A DNA stretch of 35,720 bases from positions 1-35,720 of the forward strand of contig NZ_QMIG01000045.1 of assembly GCF_003287285.1 (NCBI RefSeq), in the 5' to 3' direction. Made by a program: the position numbers and the translations under genes. Within the stretch, counting starts at the first letter, position 1. The number at the start of each line of letters is the position of its first letter. The notes under the pieces were generated by a model. That model made no database searches, was not told the origin of the DNA, and saw nothing but the letters and a program-made list of their open reading frames with translations. Below, piece by piece: positions 9,326-18,277 of the stretch. The stretch comes from Phytoactinopolyspora halophila. GTDB taxonomy: Bacteria > Actinomycetota > Actinomycetes > Jiangellales > Jiangellaceae.

Positions 9326-10596
9326 CGATTCCAGGAAGTGGCCTCACCATCGCCGACGTACGCGCCACCTCGGTCACCGTTCCGCTGCAAGCTCCCCTGC
9401 GGCACAGCAACGGCACGCACTGGGGCAGATTCGTGCGCACCATCGTCGAGATCGAGACCACCGATGGGCTCATCGGGTTGGGCGAGATGGGTGGCGGCGG
9501 CGCCAGCGCCGAAAACGCCATCATCGCTCTCAAGCCCTACCTCGTGGGCCACGACCCGGCGCGCACCGAGGCGCTGCGCTTCATGCTCGCCAATCCCACC
9601 GCAAGCCTGTACAACAACCGCACCCAGTTGCTGGCTGCCGTCGAGTTCGCCTGCCTCGACATCCTGGGCCAGCATGCGGGCCTGCCCGTGCACGCGCTGC
9701 TGGGCGGTGCCGTGCGAGAGAAGGTCGAGTTCGCCAGTTACCTGTTCTACCGCTATCCGTCGGCCGACGGGTCCGGGGAGGTGCGCACCCACGAGCAGCT
9801 CGCCGAGCATGCGCGTGCGCTCAAGGCCGAGCACGGCTTTCGCGTGCACAAGCTCAAGGGCGGGGTCTTCCACCCCGATTACGAGCGGGAGAGCTTCCGG
9901 GCGCTGGCCGGCGAGCTCGACGGCGATCGATTCCGCTACGACCCCAACGGGGTTCTCAGTGTGGAGGACGCGATCCGGTTCGCGAACGGTGTCGCGGACC
10001 TGGACAACGACTACATCGAGGACCCGTGCTACGGGCTCAACGGCATGCGACGGGTGCGGGAGAACACCCGCGTCCCCACGGCGACCAACACCGTCGTCGT
10101 GAACTTCGAGCAGCTCGCGGCCAACGTCTTGCAGCCCGCCGTTGATGTGATCTTGCTGGACACCACCTTCTGGGGCGGCATCCGCCCGTGCGTGAAGGCG
10201 GCCGGCGTGTGCGAGACGTTCCAGCTCGGGGTGGCCGTGCACTCGTCGGGCGAGCTGGGCATCCAGCTCGCCACCATGCTGCACCTGGGCGCCGTCGTAC
10301 CGAATCTCTCGTTCGCCGCGGACGCGCACTACCACCACCTGCGCGACGACGTCATCGCCGGCGGGAAGATGCCCTACGACGACGGCGCGATCGCGGTGCC
10401 CGACGCGCCTGGCCTGGGGGTACGTCTCGACCGGGAGAAGGTGGCGGAATACGCCGAGCTGTATCGCGAACTCGGCCCGTACCCGTATGACCGCGACCCG
10501 GGCCGGCCGGGCTGGTACCCGCTGCTGCCCAATCACGACTACGCCGACCCGGCAATCGGTGGCCGCCCGGCAGCGCTGGAGACCGAACCCTACTGA
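9322..10596 (+). CDS. Enolase-superfamily dehydratase, glucarate-dehydratase-like
   Basis: The 424-residue protein has the mandelate racemase/muconate cycloisomerase fold pattern. The catalytic Lys pair is KLK (K177, K179). The metal ligands are D207, E233 and N256; Asn as the third ligand is characteristic of the glucarate dehydratase subgroup. D280 and H307 form the second acid-base dyad. It would remove water from a C6 acid sugar to give a 2-keto-3-deoxy acid. The ATG overlaps the SDR stop (ATGA), so the two are translationally coupled. Glucarate itself is only one option; a uronate- or aldonate-derived diacid fits equally well. Confidence 0.88.
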   Translation: MTIPGSGLTIADVRATSVTVPLQAPLRHSNGTHWGRFVRTIVEIETTDGLIGLGEMGGGGASAENAIIALKPYLVGHDPARTEALRFMLANPTASLYNNRTQLLAAVEFACLDILGQHAGLPVHALLGGAVREKVEFASYLFYRYPSADGSGEVRTHEQLAEHARALKAEHGFRVHKLKGGVFHPDYERESFRALAGELDGDRFRYDPNGVLSVEDAIRFANGVADLDNDYIEDPCYGLNGMRRVRENTRVPTATNTVVVNFEQLAANVLQPAVDVILLDTTFWGGIRPCVKAAGVCETFQLGVAVHSSGELGIQLATMLHLGAVVPNLSFAADAHYHHLRDDVIAGGKMPYDDGAIAVPDAPGLGVRLDREKVAEYAELYRELGPYPYDRDPGRPGWYPLLPNHDYADPAIGGRPAALETEPY

Positions 10597-10686
10597 GCAC
10601 CGGCAATCCCCACGTCACGTCGAATACCGGTCACCCGCGGGAGCATCCGAGCCGGGATCCTCGGGCCGGCCGTCAGGAAGGAAACG

Positions 10687-12783
10687 ATGAGCATCCCCAC
10701 CATTCCCACCGTCGAGGACTTCACCAGCGATGTGATCGTCGACCGCTACGACGACATGATCAATCCGCCGGGGCTGACGAACCATCTCGCCACCGCGCAG
10801 GCCGATCACGACGTCGTCGCCGTGCGTTCCCTCAACGTCCCGCCGGTGTCCCAGGGCGACTGCGTGACCGGCCAGCTGTATCTGGGCGGGCGGCTGGCCC
10901 GCTCCTACGGTGAGGCGGTGGAGGTGCAGTGGCGCCCGGACCAGGTGCTGCGGCGCACGCGCATCGACGACTGGCAGGTGCACACCACGACGGTGTGCCC
11001 GCCGGGTGAAGCCGGAATCATCGTGCGCATCGACGTCACCAACGACGGCGCGCAGGACCGCGAGCTGCGGCTCGGGCTGTGGATCGACTCGACGGTCACC
11101 CGCTCCGGCGAACCGTGGCTGGCCGGGCCGCCACCGCAGGCGGCCAACTCGGTCACGGTCGACGGCGCGCGGCGCGTGGGCCGGCCGGACGACGGGTCCG
11201 CCGTTAGCGTGCAGGGCCTGGTGGACGGTTCCGGCCGCGACGTGACGGACGCGAACGGCACGGCCCGCATGATCGAGGCCCGGGTCGACGTCCCCGCCGG
11301 TCAGCGTCGAACGTTCGCGTACCTGCATGTCATCGGTGGCGGCGAGGCCGAGGTCACGGCGGCCTACGAGCGCATCGCGGCCGACGTGCCCGGCGCCGTC
11401 GCGGCCGCTCGCACCACGTGGGACGCGAACCTGGCGGCCATGTTCACCCCGGGCAACACCGAGTTCGGGGGCAACCTCCCGGTGCTGGTCACCGGGAACG
11501 ACGCCCTGCGGCGGCTCTACTGGTGGGGCGCCATGGGGGTGCTGTGGTTCCGGCGGGACAACCCCGCGTCGGTGCTGGGCCGCACGTACGACACGCTCAT
11601 GCCGCGCTACTGGCAGACGACGACGTTCATCTGGGACTACTCGCTGAGCTCGTACGTGCATGCCCTGCTCGACCCCGACGTCATGCGCCGCCAGATCGCG
11701 CACTGGGTGGGGCTGGACATCGACCATCATTACGGGACCGAGTGGCTGACGGGTGGACCCGTGGGCCGCTGGTACTCGGTCAACCACTACGCGATGACCC
11801 GGCTGGTCAACGACTACCTGCGGCTTCACGGGGACGACGGCTTCCTCGACGAGAAGCTGACCTCGTCGAGCGGGCAGACGCGCAGCCTGGCCGACCACGT
11901 GCGCTACTGGGCGACGGCCTGGCAGGGTCTGCGGTCGGCGTCCGGGCTCGCGGACTACGGCAAGATCGACAACCTGCTGGAATGCGTCAGCACTTACGTT
12001 CACGAGGTCGCGAGCCTCAACGCCGCGAACGTGTGGAACATGCGCGCCGCGGCGGAGATCAGCGAGTTCCGGGGGCAGCGGGCCGCGGCGGACGAGCTGC
12101 GGACCCAGGCCGACGAGCTCCTGAACCTGGTCAACGAGCTCTACGTGCCCGGGAAGGGATACTTCCACACCCGCCAGCCCGACGGCTCGCTGGTCGAGTG
12201 CCGGCATTGCTACGACTTCGCCACCGTCGGGACCACCGTCGGCGCTGACCTGCCCGCGCGGCAGCGAGACGAGATGGTGCGCTTCTTCGTCGAGGAGCTG
12301 CGCACGCCCGCGTGGATGCGGGCGCTGTCCCCCTGGGACGAGGATGCCGGCTACTCCGTGCGGGCGGATCACCAGTGGAACGGTGCCTATCCCGCCTGGC
12401 CGCCGGAGGCGGCGCGCGCTGCCATCACGCTCGGCCATCCCGAGGTCGTCCTGGAGTGGCTTCCGGGCCTGGCCGGGACGGCCAACCAGGGCCCTCCCGG
12501 GCAGGCACACTTCGTCGAGGAAGCGATCGAGCCGATCAACGGCGGGGCGCGCAAGACCCCGCCGCAGCTGCCGTACATCATCGACTGGTCGTGTTCCTCG
12601 GCCGGCTCCTGGTGCGAGCTGGTGCTGGCCGGGATCTTCGGACTGGAGGTGGATCTCGATGGCGGCGTGCGTGCCGGTGGATGCATCGCCGACCTCGACC
12701 CGAACGCGCGGCTGGAGGGCCTGGTGGTGCAGGGCCGCCGCTACGACGTCATCGGTGGCGACGTGGTGCCGTCGGAATGGTGA
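10687..12783 (+). CDS. Intracellular six-hairpin glycosidase-like protein
   Basis: A 698-residue protein with no signal peptide. The N-terminal 230 or so residues look like a beta-sandwich. The rest is rich in Trp, Tyr and acidic residues, with WWGAMGVLWFRRD, WQTTTFIWDYSLSSY and the late DHQWNGAYPAWPPEA segment, resembling the (alpha/alpha)6-barrel of six-hairpin glycosidases such as GH63, GH78 or GH95. I cannot place it in one GH family. An AGGAAGGAAA ribosome site precedes the ATG. As the last gene of the sugar operon it probably cleaves the imported oligosaccharide in the cytoplasm. The palindromic repeat at 12784 begins directly after its stop. Confidence 0.75.
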   Translation: MSIPTIPTVEDFTSDVIVDRYDDMINPPGLTNHLATAQADHDVVAVRSLNVPPVSQGDCVTGQLYLGGRLARSYGEAVEVQWRPDQVLRRTRIDDWQVHTTTVCPPGEAGIIVRIDVTNDGAQDRELRLGLWIDSTVTRSGEPWLAGPPPQAANSVTVDGARRVGRPDDGSAVSVQGLVDGSGRDVTDANGTARMIEARVDVPAGQRRTFAYLHVIGGGEAEVTAAYERIAADVPGAVAAARTTWDANLAAMFTPGNTEFGGNLPVLVTGNDALRRLYWWGAMGVLWFRRDNPASVLGRTYDTLMPRYWQTTTFIWDYSLSSYVHALLDPDVMRRQIAHWVGLDIDHHYGTEWLTGGPVGRWYSVNHYAMTRLVNDYLRLHGDDGFLDEKLTSSSGQTRSLADHVRYWATAWQGLRSASGLADYGKIDNLLECVSTYVHEVASLNAANVWNMRAAAEISEFRGQRAAADELRTQADELLNLVNELYVPGKGYFHTRQPDGSLVECRHCYDFATVGTTVGADLPARQRDEMVRFFVEELRTPAWMRALSPWDEDAGYSVRADHQWNGAYPAWPPEAARAAITLGHPEVVLEWLPGLAGTANQGPPGQAHFVEEAIEPINGGARKTPPQLPYIIDWSCSSAGSWCELVLAGIFGLEVDLDGGVRAGGCIADLDPNARLEGLVVQGRRYDVIGGDVVPSEW

Positions 12784-12871
12784 GTGGAGTTTCGGCCGGT
12801 GGTGTGTGGCGCTGAGGTCGTAATAGCGGCCCTTTCTCCGCGCAGAAGGTGCAGAACTCCACATCGATCAT
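12784..12871. repeat. Palindromic intergenic repeat, copy A (also at 24230)
   Basis: Begins directly after the TGA of the glycosidase gene. GTGGAGTT at 12784-12791 pairs with AACTCCAC at 12855-12862. The interior shares GTGTGTGGCG, AGGTCG and ATAGCGGC in the same order with the copy at 24230; I estimate roughly 70% identity. It lies between convergent genes and could form a bidirectional terminator hairpin, but the shared interior indicates a dispersed repeat family rather than a simple terminator. Confidence 0.8.
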
Positions 12872-12895
12872 CCAACGGGCCGTGAGCCCTCGCAG

Positions 12896-13759
12896 CTAGG
12901 CGGGGCGGCCCTGGGTGATCTTGTCCCAGAGGGAGCCGGCGTTGAGGGTCTGGACGTGGTCCATCATGTATTCCTGGCCGATGTCGACGGGGTAGCGCTC
13001 GGCGAAGTTCACCCGGGCCACGGTTTCCTCGCGCGACCAGCCGCGCGCGACGGCGTCGGAGACAGCTCGAACCCAGTCCAGGAGGTTGGCCCGCTGCCGG
13101 GCGAGGTAGGCGAGTGTCACGACGTCGCCGTGGCCGGGTATCACCCAGTCCACGTCGAGCGTGGCGATGCGGTCGAGGGCGGCGAGCCACTGTGTGACGT
13201 TGGAGCCCATCAGCCAGGTCTGGCATTCGGAGAAGATCGTGTCTCCGGTGAACACGACGCGCTCTTCGGGGACGTGCACGGCGATCTGGCCGGGCGTGTG
13301 CCCGGGGGTGTGCAGTAACTCGAACGTGTGGCTGCCGGCGCGCAGGGTCAGATCGCCGGTGAAGATGATGTCGCCGTCGTTGGGGTCGGCGAAGTACGTT
13401 TCCCGGTCGGGGAAGAGTTCCGCACCGTCGGGATCGTCGGTGGGGACCGCCTCGTAGGCGTAGGCGAACGAATCGAGGTTCGGCGTGACTTCCATGAAAT
13501 TGTCGTGGACACCCTGGTGGTGCACGACGGAGCCGGCACCCTTGAAGTAGTAGTTGCCGAAGATGTGGTCCACGTGGTGTTCGGTGTTCACCACGTATCG
13601 AATCGGCCCGTGCGATTCCGCCTCCTGACGCATGGACACGGCCTTCGTCGGCAGCTGCGGCGTGTCGATGACGACGACGCCCTCGCTGGTGACCACCATG
13701 CTGGGGTTGCAGCCGCGAAGGGTGGTGTCGGTCCAGACGTCGCCGGTCACGTTCTTCAT
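12896..13759 (-). CDS. MBL-fold metallohydrolase
   Basis: The 287-residue protein has the metallo-beta-lactamase fold signatures: NTEHHVDH (residues 58-65), HTPGHTPGQ, FTGDTIF and IPGHGD. In the HxHxDH motif the first His is replaced by Glu (E60, then H62, D64, H65), which may change metal-site 1. The start at 13759 is supported by a GAGGAGGCG ribosome site, and the ATG overlaps the stop of the upstream phosphatase gene. It is the last gene of the minus-strand operon and ends facing the sugar operon. It probably hydrolyses an ester, lactone or thioester formed in the pathway, but the substrate cannot be read from sequence. Confidence 0.9.
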   Translation of the reverse strand: MKNVTGDVWTDTTLRGCNPSMVVTSEGVVVIDTPQLPTKAVSMRQEAESHGPIRYVVNTEHHVDHIFGNYYFKGAGSVVHHQGVHDNFMEVTPNLDSFAYAYEAVPTDDPDGAELFPDRETYFADPNDGDIIFTGDLTLRAGSHTFELLHTPGHTPGQIAVHVPEERVVFTGDTIFSECQTWLMGSNVTQWLAALDRIATLDVDWVIPGHGDVVTLAYLARQRANLLDWVRAVSDAVARGWSREETVARVNFAERYPVDIGQEYMMDHVQTLNAGSLWDKITQGRPA

Positions 13760-14439
13760 GTCGCCTCCTCGTCACCCGCTGGGTCGTACTGGTGGATCGT
13801 CATGGAGCCGTCCCGACGCACCACGAGCTCCGCTCCGGTGACGTAGGCCGGTTCGCCGGGGTCGTGCCCGCTGCTGCGACGCAGGATCGAGCGGATCACG
13901 GGGGAGTGGGTCACGCCGACGACGAGGCTGCCGCGCAGCGGCCCGGGATCGGCGGTGCTGCGTGCGAACGCCGCGACCCGGTCGGCGACGGCATCGGCGT
14001 TCTCGCCGGGTGGATCGGGAAGCGACAGCCACCAGCCGATCCGGTCAGGTGCGGGGATGAACTCGGCGAAGAACGGATGGGCGCCCGCGTCGTGCTCGTC
14101 CAGGCCCGGCACCTGCGCGGCGAGTGCCGCCGCAGAGCTGACCATGTCCACCCGCACGCCGCAGACGTACACGTCGGGGTTGCGCAGCGCGAAGGCGTTC
14201 GCCGGTCCGGACACCCGGCCCGGATCGCCGACGCCCTCCACGATCTGCTCGGCGGTCTCCCGGGTGCGCCGGGTGCCGCCGTATAGCACCGTGATCGGGC
14301 CGGTCCGTCCGGCACCGATGGACTTGCCCGCGTGACGGGCGGCGTTCAGCCCGCGCTGCGTCACGGGGACGTCACCCTTGTGCGAGGTGACCTCCCCGTG
14401 CCGGAGCAGGATGACGCGGGCGGAGGAGGTGTCAGACAT
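13756..14439 (-). CDS. Histidine phosphatase family protein
   Basis: A 227-residue phosphoglycerate-mutase-like phosphatase. The catalytic motif LLRHGEV puts the nucleophilic His at residue 14, with a second active-site His in GVTHSPVIRS near the C-terminal third and Arg in TRRTRETAEQI. It would remove a phosphate through a phosphohistidine intermediate. It overlaps its neighbours on both sides (8 bp with the ABM gene, 4 bp with the MBL gene). A phosphatase in the same operon as a dikinase suggests that a phosphorylated intermediate made early in the pathway is dephosphorylated late. GENADAVADRV, with its Glu, is also typical of the family. Confidence 0.9.
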   Translation of the reverse strand: MSDTSSARVILLRHGEVTSHKGDVPVTQRGLNAARHAGKSIGAGRTGPITVLYGGTRRTRETAEQIVEGVGDPGRVSGPANAFALRNPDVYVCGVRVDMVSSAAALAAQVPGLDEHDAGAHPFFAEFIPAPDRIGWWLSLPDPPGENADAVADRVAAFARSTADPGPLRGSLVVGVTHSPVIRSILRRSSGHDPGEPAYVTGAELVVRRDGSMTIHQYDPAGDEEAT

Positions 14440-14725
14440 CGATCGTCTCGTACGTCGCGACCTCGCGGTGTTCCAGATAGTTGATGATGTAGCCGAACAC
14501 GTGCTCCTGGAAGTGCGGGCTCGCCTTGTGTTCCTCGTATCCCGCTTGGTCCACGTACTGCTCGTAGAGGAAGAACGTCCGGGGATCGTCGGGGGAGACG
14601 TGGGCCTGGTAGTAGAGGTTCTTCTCTTCGGCCCGCGACAGCGGCGTCATCGTGCGGATGACGTCCTCCACCCGCTTCTCCTCGCCGGGCTTGGCCTTCC
14701 AGATGGCGGCGACCACGAATGGCAT
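14432..14725 (-). CDS. Small ABM-domain protein (putative quinol monooxygenase-like)
   Basis: A 97-residue protein (MPFVVAAIWKAKPGEEKRVED...) with the dimeric alpha/beta-barrel pattern of the antibiotic biosynthesis monooxygenase (ABM/YgiN) family: a central FFLYEQYVDQAGYEEHKASPHFQE segment with the conserved His and Tyr. The frame is open upstream, but ATG 14725 is chosen for its GGGGCGAAAG site and because the family starts there. Members act as cofactor-free oxygenases on quinols or polyphenols, or simply as small-ligand binders, so activity is not certain. Presence here points to an aromatic or quinoid intermediate. Confidence 0.85.
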   Translation of the reverse strand: MPFVVAAIWKAKPGEEKRVEDVIRTMTPLSRAEEKNLYYQAHVSPDDPRTFFLYEQYVDQAGYEEHKASPHFQEHVFGYIINYLEHREVATYETIDV

Positions 14726-14799
14726 GTCTTTCGCCCCTTCATTTCGACGACTTTCGGTCAGGGCTGGAGCTGTCCGGATCCCGGCTCGTTTCGGCCATG

Positions 14800-15675
14800 T
14801 CAGGGACCCGGGCCGACACGGTTGCGCAGGACACCGATCCCGTCGGCCTCCATCTCGACGAGGTCGCCGGGCTGCAGCCACCGGCCGAGTTCGAGACCCG
14901 AACCACCGGCGATGGTGCCCGAGCCCAGGACTTCACCGGCACGCACGGTGAGGTCCCGGGACGCGTAGGCGATCATGTCGGCGAACGTGTGGTGCATGTT
15001 CGTGCTGGTGTCCTCGCCCCACACCTCGCCGTTCACCCGGACCCGCAGCACGATCCCGGCAGCGCCGAACTCGTCGGGAGTGGCGATGCAGGGGCCAAGG
15101 ACGTTCGAGCCGTCCCAGTCCTTGGCCTTGCACGGGCCCATCCCGACGGGAAGCTCGCGCGTTTGCACGTCGCGGGCGGACATGTCGTTCCAGATCGTGT
15201 AGCCGAACACGTGGTCCATCGCCCGGGCACGGGGTATGTCCTTGCCGGCGCGTCCGATGACGGCGGCCAGCTCCAGCTCGTGGTCGAGCTTCTCCGTGTA
15301 CGACGGCCACGGGATCTCCTCGTCCGGGCCGATGACCGTCTCCGGCAATCCCTTGTAGTAGGCGGGTACGGCATACCACTCGTCCGGTATCTGCTTGCCC
15401 AGCCCGGCGAAGGCGTTCTTCAGGTGGCCCTCGAACGCCATGAAGTCGCGCAGCGTGCGCGGCCGCAGCGGGGCACGCAGCACGGCGTCGGAGACGGGCC
15501 GGGTCTGGCCGAGCGGGGCACCGGCCTCGATGAAGGCGACCATGTCCCCGTCGAACCCGGCGTCGATCACGACGTCACCGCCGTCCCCACCGTCGCCACC
15601 GTCGCGGTCCCCAGTGTCGCTGTCGAGGTACCCGACGCGTTGCCGTCCCCGGGATTCGTACGTCACGTATCTCAC
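14800..15675 (-). CDS. Fumarylacetoacetate hydrolase family protein
   Basis: The 291-residue protein has the FAH domain, with the metal ligands in DHELELAAVIG (E133, E135) and WNDMSARDVQ (D164), and the PAYYKG and late GSGTIAGGSGLE motifs. Members hydrolyse C-C bonds or decarboxylate and isomerise ring-cleavage products of aromatic pathways. GTG 15675 overlaps the stop of the iron-sulfur subunit gene (GTGA) and has a GAGGAGG site. Residues 19-34 form an unusual Gly/Asp run (DRDGGDGGDGGDVV), perhaps a repeat expansion. A 74-bp gap separates it from the next gene in the operon. Confidence 0.92.
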   Translation of the reverse strand: MRYVTYESRGRQRVGYLDSDTGDRDGGDGGDGGDVVIDAGFDGDMVAFIEAGAPLGQTRPVSDAVLRAPLRPRTLRDFMAFEGHLKNAFAGLGKQIPDEWYAVPAYYKGLPETVIGPDEEIPWPSYTEKLDHELELAAVIGRAGKDIPRARAMDHVFGYTIWNDMSARDVQTRELPVGMGPCKAKDWDGSNVLGPCIATPDEFGAAGIVLRVRVNGEVWGEDTSTNMHHTFADMIAYASRDLTVRAGEVLGSGTIAGGSGLELGRWLQPGDLVEMEADGIGVLRNRVGPGP

Positions 15676-16115
15676 CGCGCCGCCTCCTCGATCGCGTCGA
15701 CGATCTTGACGTAACAGCCGCACCGGCACAGGTTCCCGCCGAGACCCTCGCGGATCTCCTCCGGCGTGTTCGCCCGGCCGGTGTCGATCATGTCCCTGGC
15801 CGTGAGCACCATGCCCGGGATGCAGAAGCCGCACTGGAACGCGTGGCGTTCGGAGAAGCAGCGCACCACCGCGTCGTCGTCGGGAAGTCCCTCGACGGTG
15901 GTGATCCGCTTTCCGATGGCCAGGGGTGCCATCAGCAGGCACGACGAGACGGGCCGGCCATCGAGCAGCACGGTGCACGTACCGCACAGCCCGACGCCGC
16001 AGGTGGCGCGAGCGCTGGTGATGCCGAGCTCGTCGCGCAGGACGTCGACCAGCATGGTGCTCGGCGCGACGTCGACGTCGACGCTGCGGTCGTTGACGCT
16101 CAGCGTGATTTTCAT
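15672..16115 (-). CDS. Molybdenum hydroxylase, [2Fe-2S] small subunit (CoxS/XdhC-like)
   Basis: The 147-residue subunit has the plant-ferredoxin-like cluster ligands C39, C44, C47 and C59 (CGVGLCGTC...C) and the second helical-domain cluster ligands C95, C98, C130 and C132 (CGFC...CRC). It passes electrons from the molybdenum centre to FAD. ATG 16115 is chosen because GGCAGGAGG lies just upstream and overlaps the stop of the large-subunit gene (ATGA); the open frame further upstream is not needed. Length matches the family. Confidence 0.96.
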   Translation of the reverse strand: MKITLSVNDRSVDVDVAPSTMLVDVLRDELGITSARATCGVGLCGTCTVLLDGRPVSSCLLMAPLAIGKRITTVEGLPDDDAVVRCFSERHAFQCGFCIPGMVLTARDMIDTGRANTPEEIREGLGGNLCRCGCYVKIVDAIEEAAR

Positions 16116-18277
16116 GGTGCCTCCTGCCGCGGGTGCACGCGGGAGGCGAGGACACGCTCCGGTGTCATGGGCAGCCTGCACGGGTGGTAGCCCAGGCTGG
16201 CCACGGCGTTGCCGAGCGCCGGAGGTACCGGCGGCACCGCGGTCTCGCCCAGCCCGTGGACCTCGGCACCGGGAGTCTCCAGCAGCCGGTGGTGGATCGT
16301 CGCGCCATCCAGGGCCGAGGCGATGTTGTACTCCGACAGGTTCGGGTTCACCAGCTGGCCGTCGACGTAGGTGAGTTCCTCGAACAGTGCCGTACCCAGC
16401 GACATGATCATCGATCCTTCGTTCTGCAGTTCCGCCGCGGCCCGGTGCACGACGCGCCCGGCGTACGACGTCGCGTAGAGCGAGCGCACGTCGATGATCC
16501 CCGTCTCGTCGTCGACGTCCACGTGCGCCGCCGCGGCGCCCTGGTGCCAGTGCGACGACGCCACACCCGTGCCGGTGTCCGGGTCCAGCCCGCCGTCGTT
16601 GACGATCCGGCCATGCCCGACCGTGCCGTTCGCCCGCAGGTCGTCGGCCGCGGCGGCGAGCGCACGGCTCATCATGTGGGTAGAGCGGCTGGACGTCGTC
16701 CGGGTGTCATACGGGGCAAGATCGGTGTCCGGTGGTGGCACGACGATGTGCTCGGGCGGCACGCCCAGTACGTCGGCGGCCATGCGGGTGAGCGCCTCGG
16801 GCGCGCCCTGGCCCATGTCGGCGGTCGCGCTGCGGACCTCGAACCGGCCGTCGGGAAGCGCGTGGATCGCGACCTCGGCGCGGCTGGGTGTCTGCATGCC
16901 CTTGAGTATGATCGCCACACCCTTGCCGTCGCGCCCGTCGTTCCAGGCCACAGCCTTGGCAGCGTCGTCGAGGAGCTCCTCGAAGTGCGTGTCGTGCATG
17001 ATCTCGCCGGTGCAGAACGCGTCGCCGTCCCGCAGGAGGTTCATCCGGCGCAGCTCCACCGGATCGATGTGCAGCTCGCCGGCGAGCATGTCCACCAGGC
17101 GTTCGGATGCCCACGCCGACTGCATCGCGCCGTAGCCACGGAACGCCCCGGCAGGCGGGAGGTTGGTGTAGGTGCAGTAGGAGTCGACCGCCACGTGGTC
17201 GAACCGGTACGGCCCGACACCCGCGTAGCCCAGCTTCTGCGCCACGCCCGGCCCGCAGTCGGCGTAGGCGCCGGTGTTGACGTAGGCGACCATCTGTTTG
17301 GCGACGAACCGGCCCTCGCGGGTGGCGCCCATGCGCATCCACACCGTGCTGGCATGCCGGGTGACCTCGGAGAAGACCTCGTCGCGGTCGAGCACGCAGC
17401 GCACCGGCTTGCCGGTGAACGCGGCGGCGACCGCGGTGATCGCCTCGGTGCGCATGAACGTCTTGGCGCCGAACGAGCCACCCATGGCCGGGGCGACGAC
17501 GCGGACGTCGGCGGGATCGAGCCCGAAGAGGGCCGCGAGGTCCTGGCGCAGGTTGAACGGCGTCTGCGTCCCGGTGATCACCTCCAGGCGGCCGTCGACC
17601 CATTGGGCCGTGGTGGCGTGCGGTTCCATGGGCACGTGGGCGGCCGCTGGCGTGCGGAACGTCTCCTCAACGACGATGTCGGATCCGGCGAAGGCGTCGG
17701 ACATCGTGGCGTCGTCCAGCGGCGGCAGCTCCCGGATCAGTTCGGGCTCGTCGTACCCGCGCAGTTCGGGGGTGCGGATGCGGAAGCGGTGGCACACGTT
17801 GGTGCCGTCGAGCGGGCGCATGGCGAAGTAGGCGGCGTCGCCCGATGCGCTCGCGTGCGAGGTGTGCACGAGCGGCGCCGACGCGGTTGCCGCCTCGAAC
17901 TCGTTGAAGACGCCGTGGGCCTCGTCGTAGTCGAGCTGGATGCTCGCCGCGGCCTCCCGGGCTGCCTCCGGCGTCGGCGCGACGACGGCGACAACGGGGT
18001 CGCCGGCGAACTTGGGTTCGGCAGCGAGCACGCGCTGGTCGGCGATCTGGCAGCCGAACGTGCCGTACGCGGCGACATCGGCGGGGGTGATGATGGTGAC
18101 GTCGCTCTCGACCCCCGTCGTGTCGATGTCGACCACCCGGCCGGCAGCCACGTCGGAGCGCACGAGGCGCAGGTGCCACGCACCCGGCACGTGGTGATCG
18201 ATCGAGTAGTCGAGGCCGCCGACGACGCGGGGATCTGCCGGAGACGGCCCGGGGGAGCGGCGCATGTCGGCGGTCAT
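16112..18277 (-). CDS. Molybdenum hydroxylase, molybdopterin-binding large subunit (xanthine dehydrogenase family)
   Basis: A 721-residue catalytic subunit. It has GGSFGAK (about residue 265) and GAFRGYGAMQSA (about 376) around the molybdopterin, and GLGETAVPP (about 676), whose Glu is the base that activates water. It lacks the VAYRCSFR loop of CO dehydrogenase, so it should hydroxylate an organic substrate (an aromatic N-heterocycle, aldehyde or aryl compound) rather than CO. The substrate-facing residues do not tell me which. ATG 18277 overlaps the FAD subunit stop; ATG 18265 is an alternative. The subunit order M-L-S is like the cox/xdh-type operons. Confidence 0.95.
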   Translation of the reverse strand: MTADMRRSPGPSPADPRVVGGLDYSIDHHVPGAWHLRLVRSDVAAGRVVDIDTTGVESDVTIITPADVAAYGTFGCQIADQRVLAAEPKFAGDPVVAVVAPTPEAAREAAASIQLDYDEAHGVFNEFEAATASAPLVHTSHASASGDAAYFAMRPLDGTNVCHRFRIRTPELRGYDEPELIRELPPLDDATMSDAFAGSDIVVEETFRTPAAAHVPMEPHATTAQWVDGRLEVITGTQTPFNLRQDLAALFGLDPADVRVVAPAMGGSFGAKTFMRTEAITAVAAAFTGKPVRCVLDRDEVFSEVTRHASTVWMRMGATREGRFVAKQMVAYVNTGAYADCGPGVAQKLGYAGVGPYRFDHVAVDSYCTYTNLPPAGAFRGYGAMQSAWASERLVDMLAGELHIDPVELRRMNLLRDGDAFCTGEIMHDTHFEELLDDAAKAVAWNDGRDGKGVAIILKGMQTPSRAEVAIHALPDGRFEVRSATADMGQGAPEALTRMAADVLGVPPEHIVVPPPDTDLAPYDTRTTSSRSTHMMSRALAAAADDLRANGTVGHGRIVNDGGLDPDTGTGVASSHWHQGAAAAHVDVDDETGIIDVRSLYATSYAGRVVHRAAAELQNEGSMIMSLGTALFEELTYVDGQLVNPNLSEYNIASALDGATIHHRLLETPGAEVHGLGETAVPPVPPALGNAVASLGYHPCRLPMTPERVLASRVHPRQEAP

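Noticed and set aside
10615-12864. A 749-codon minus-strand open frame opposite the six-hairpin glycosidase
   Set aside because: Antisense artefact of high GC; the plus-strand protein has aromatic-rich conserved-looking motifs and a good ribosome site.
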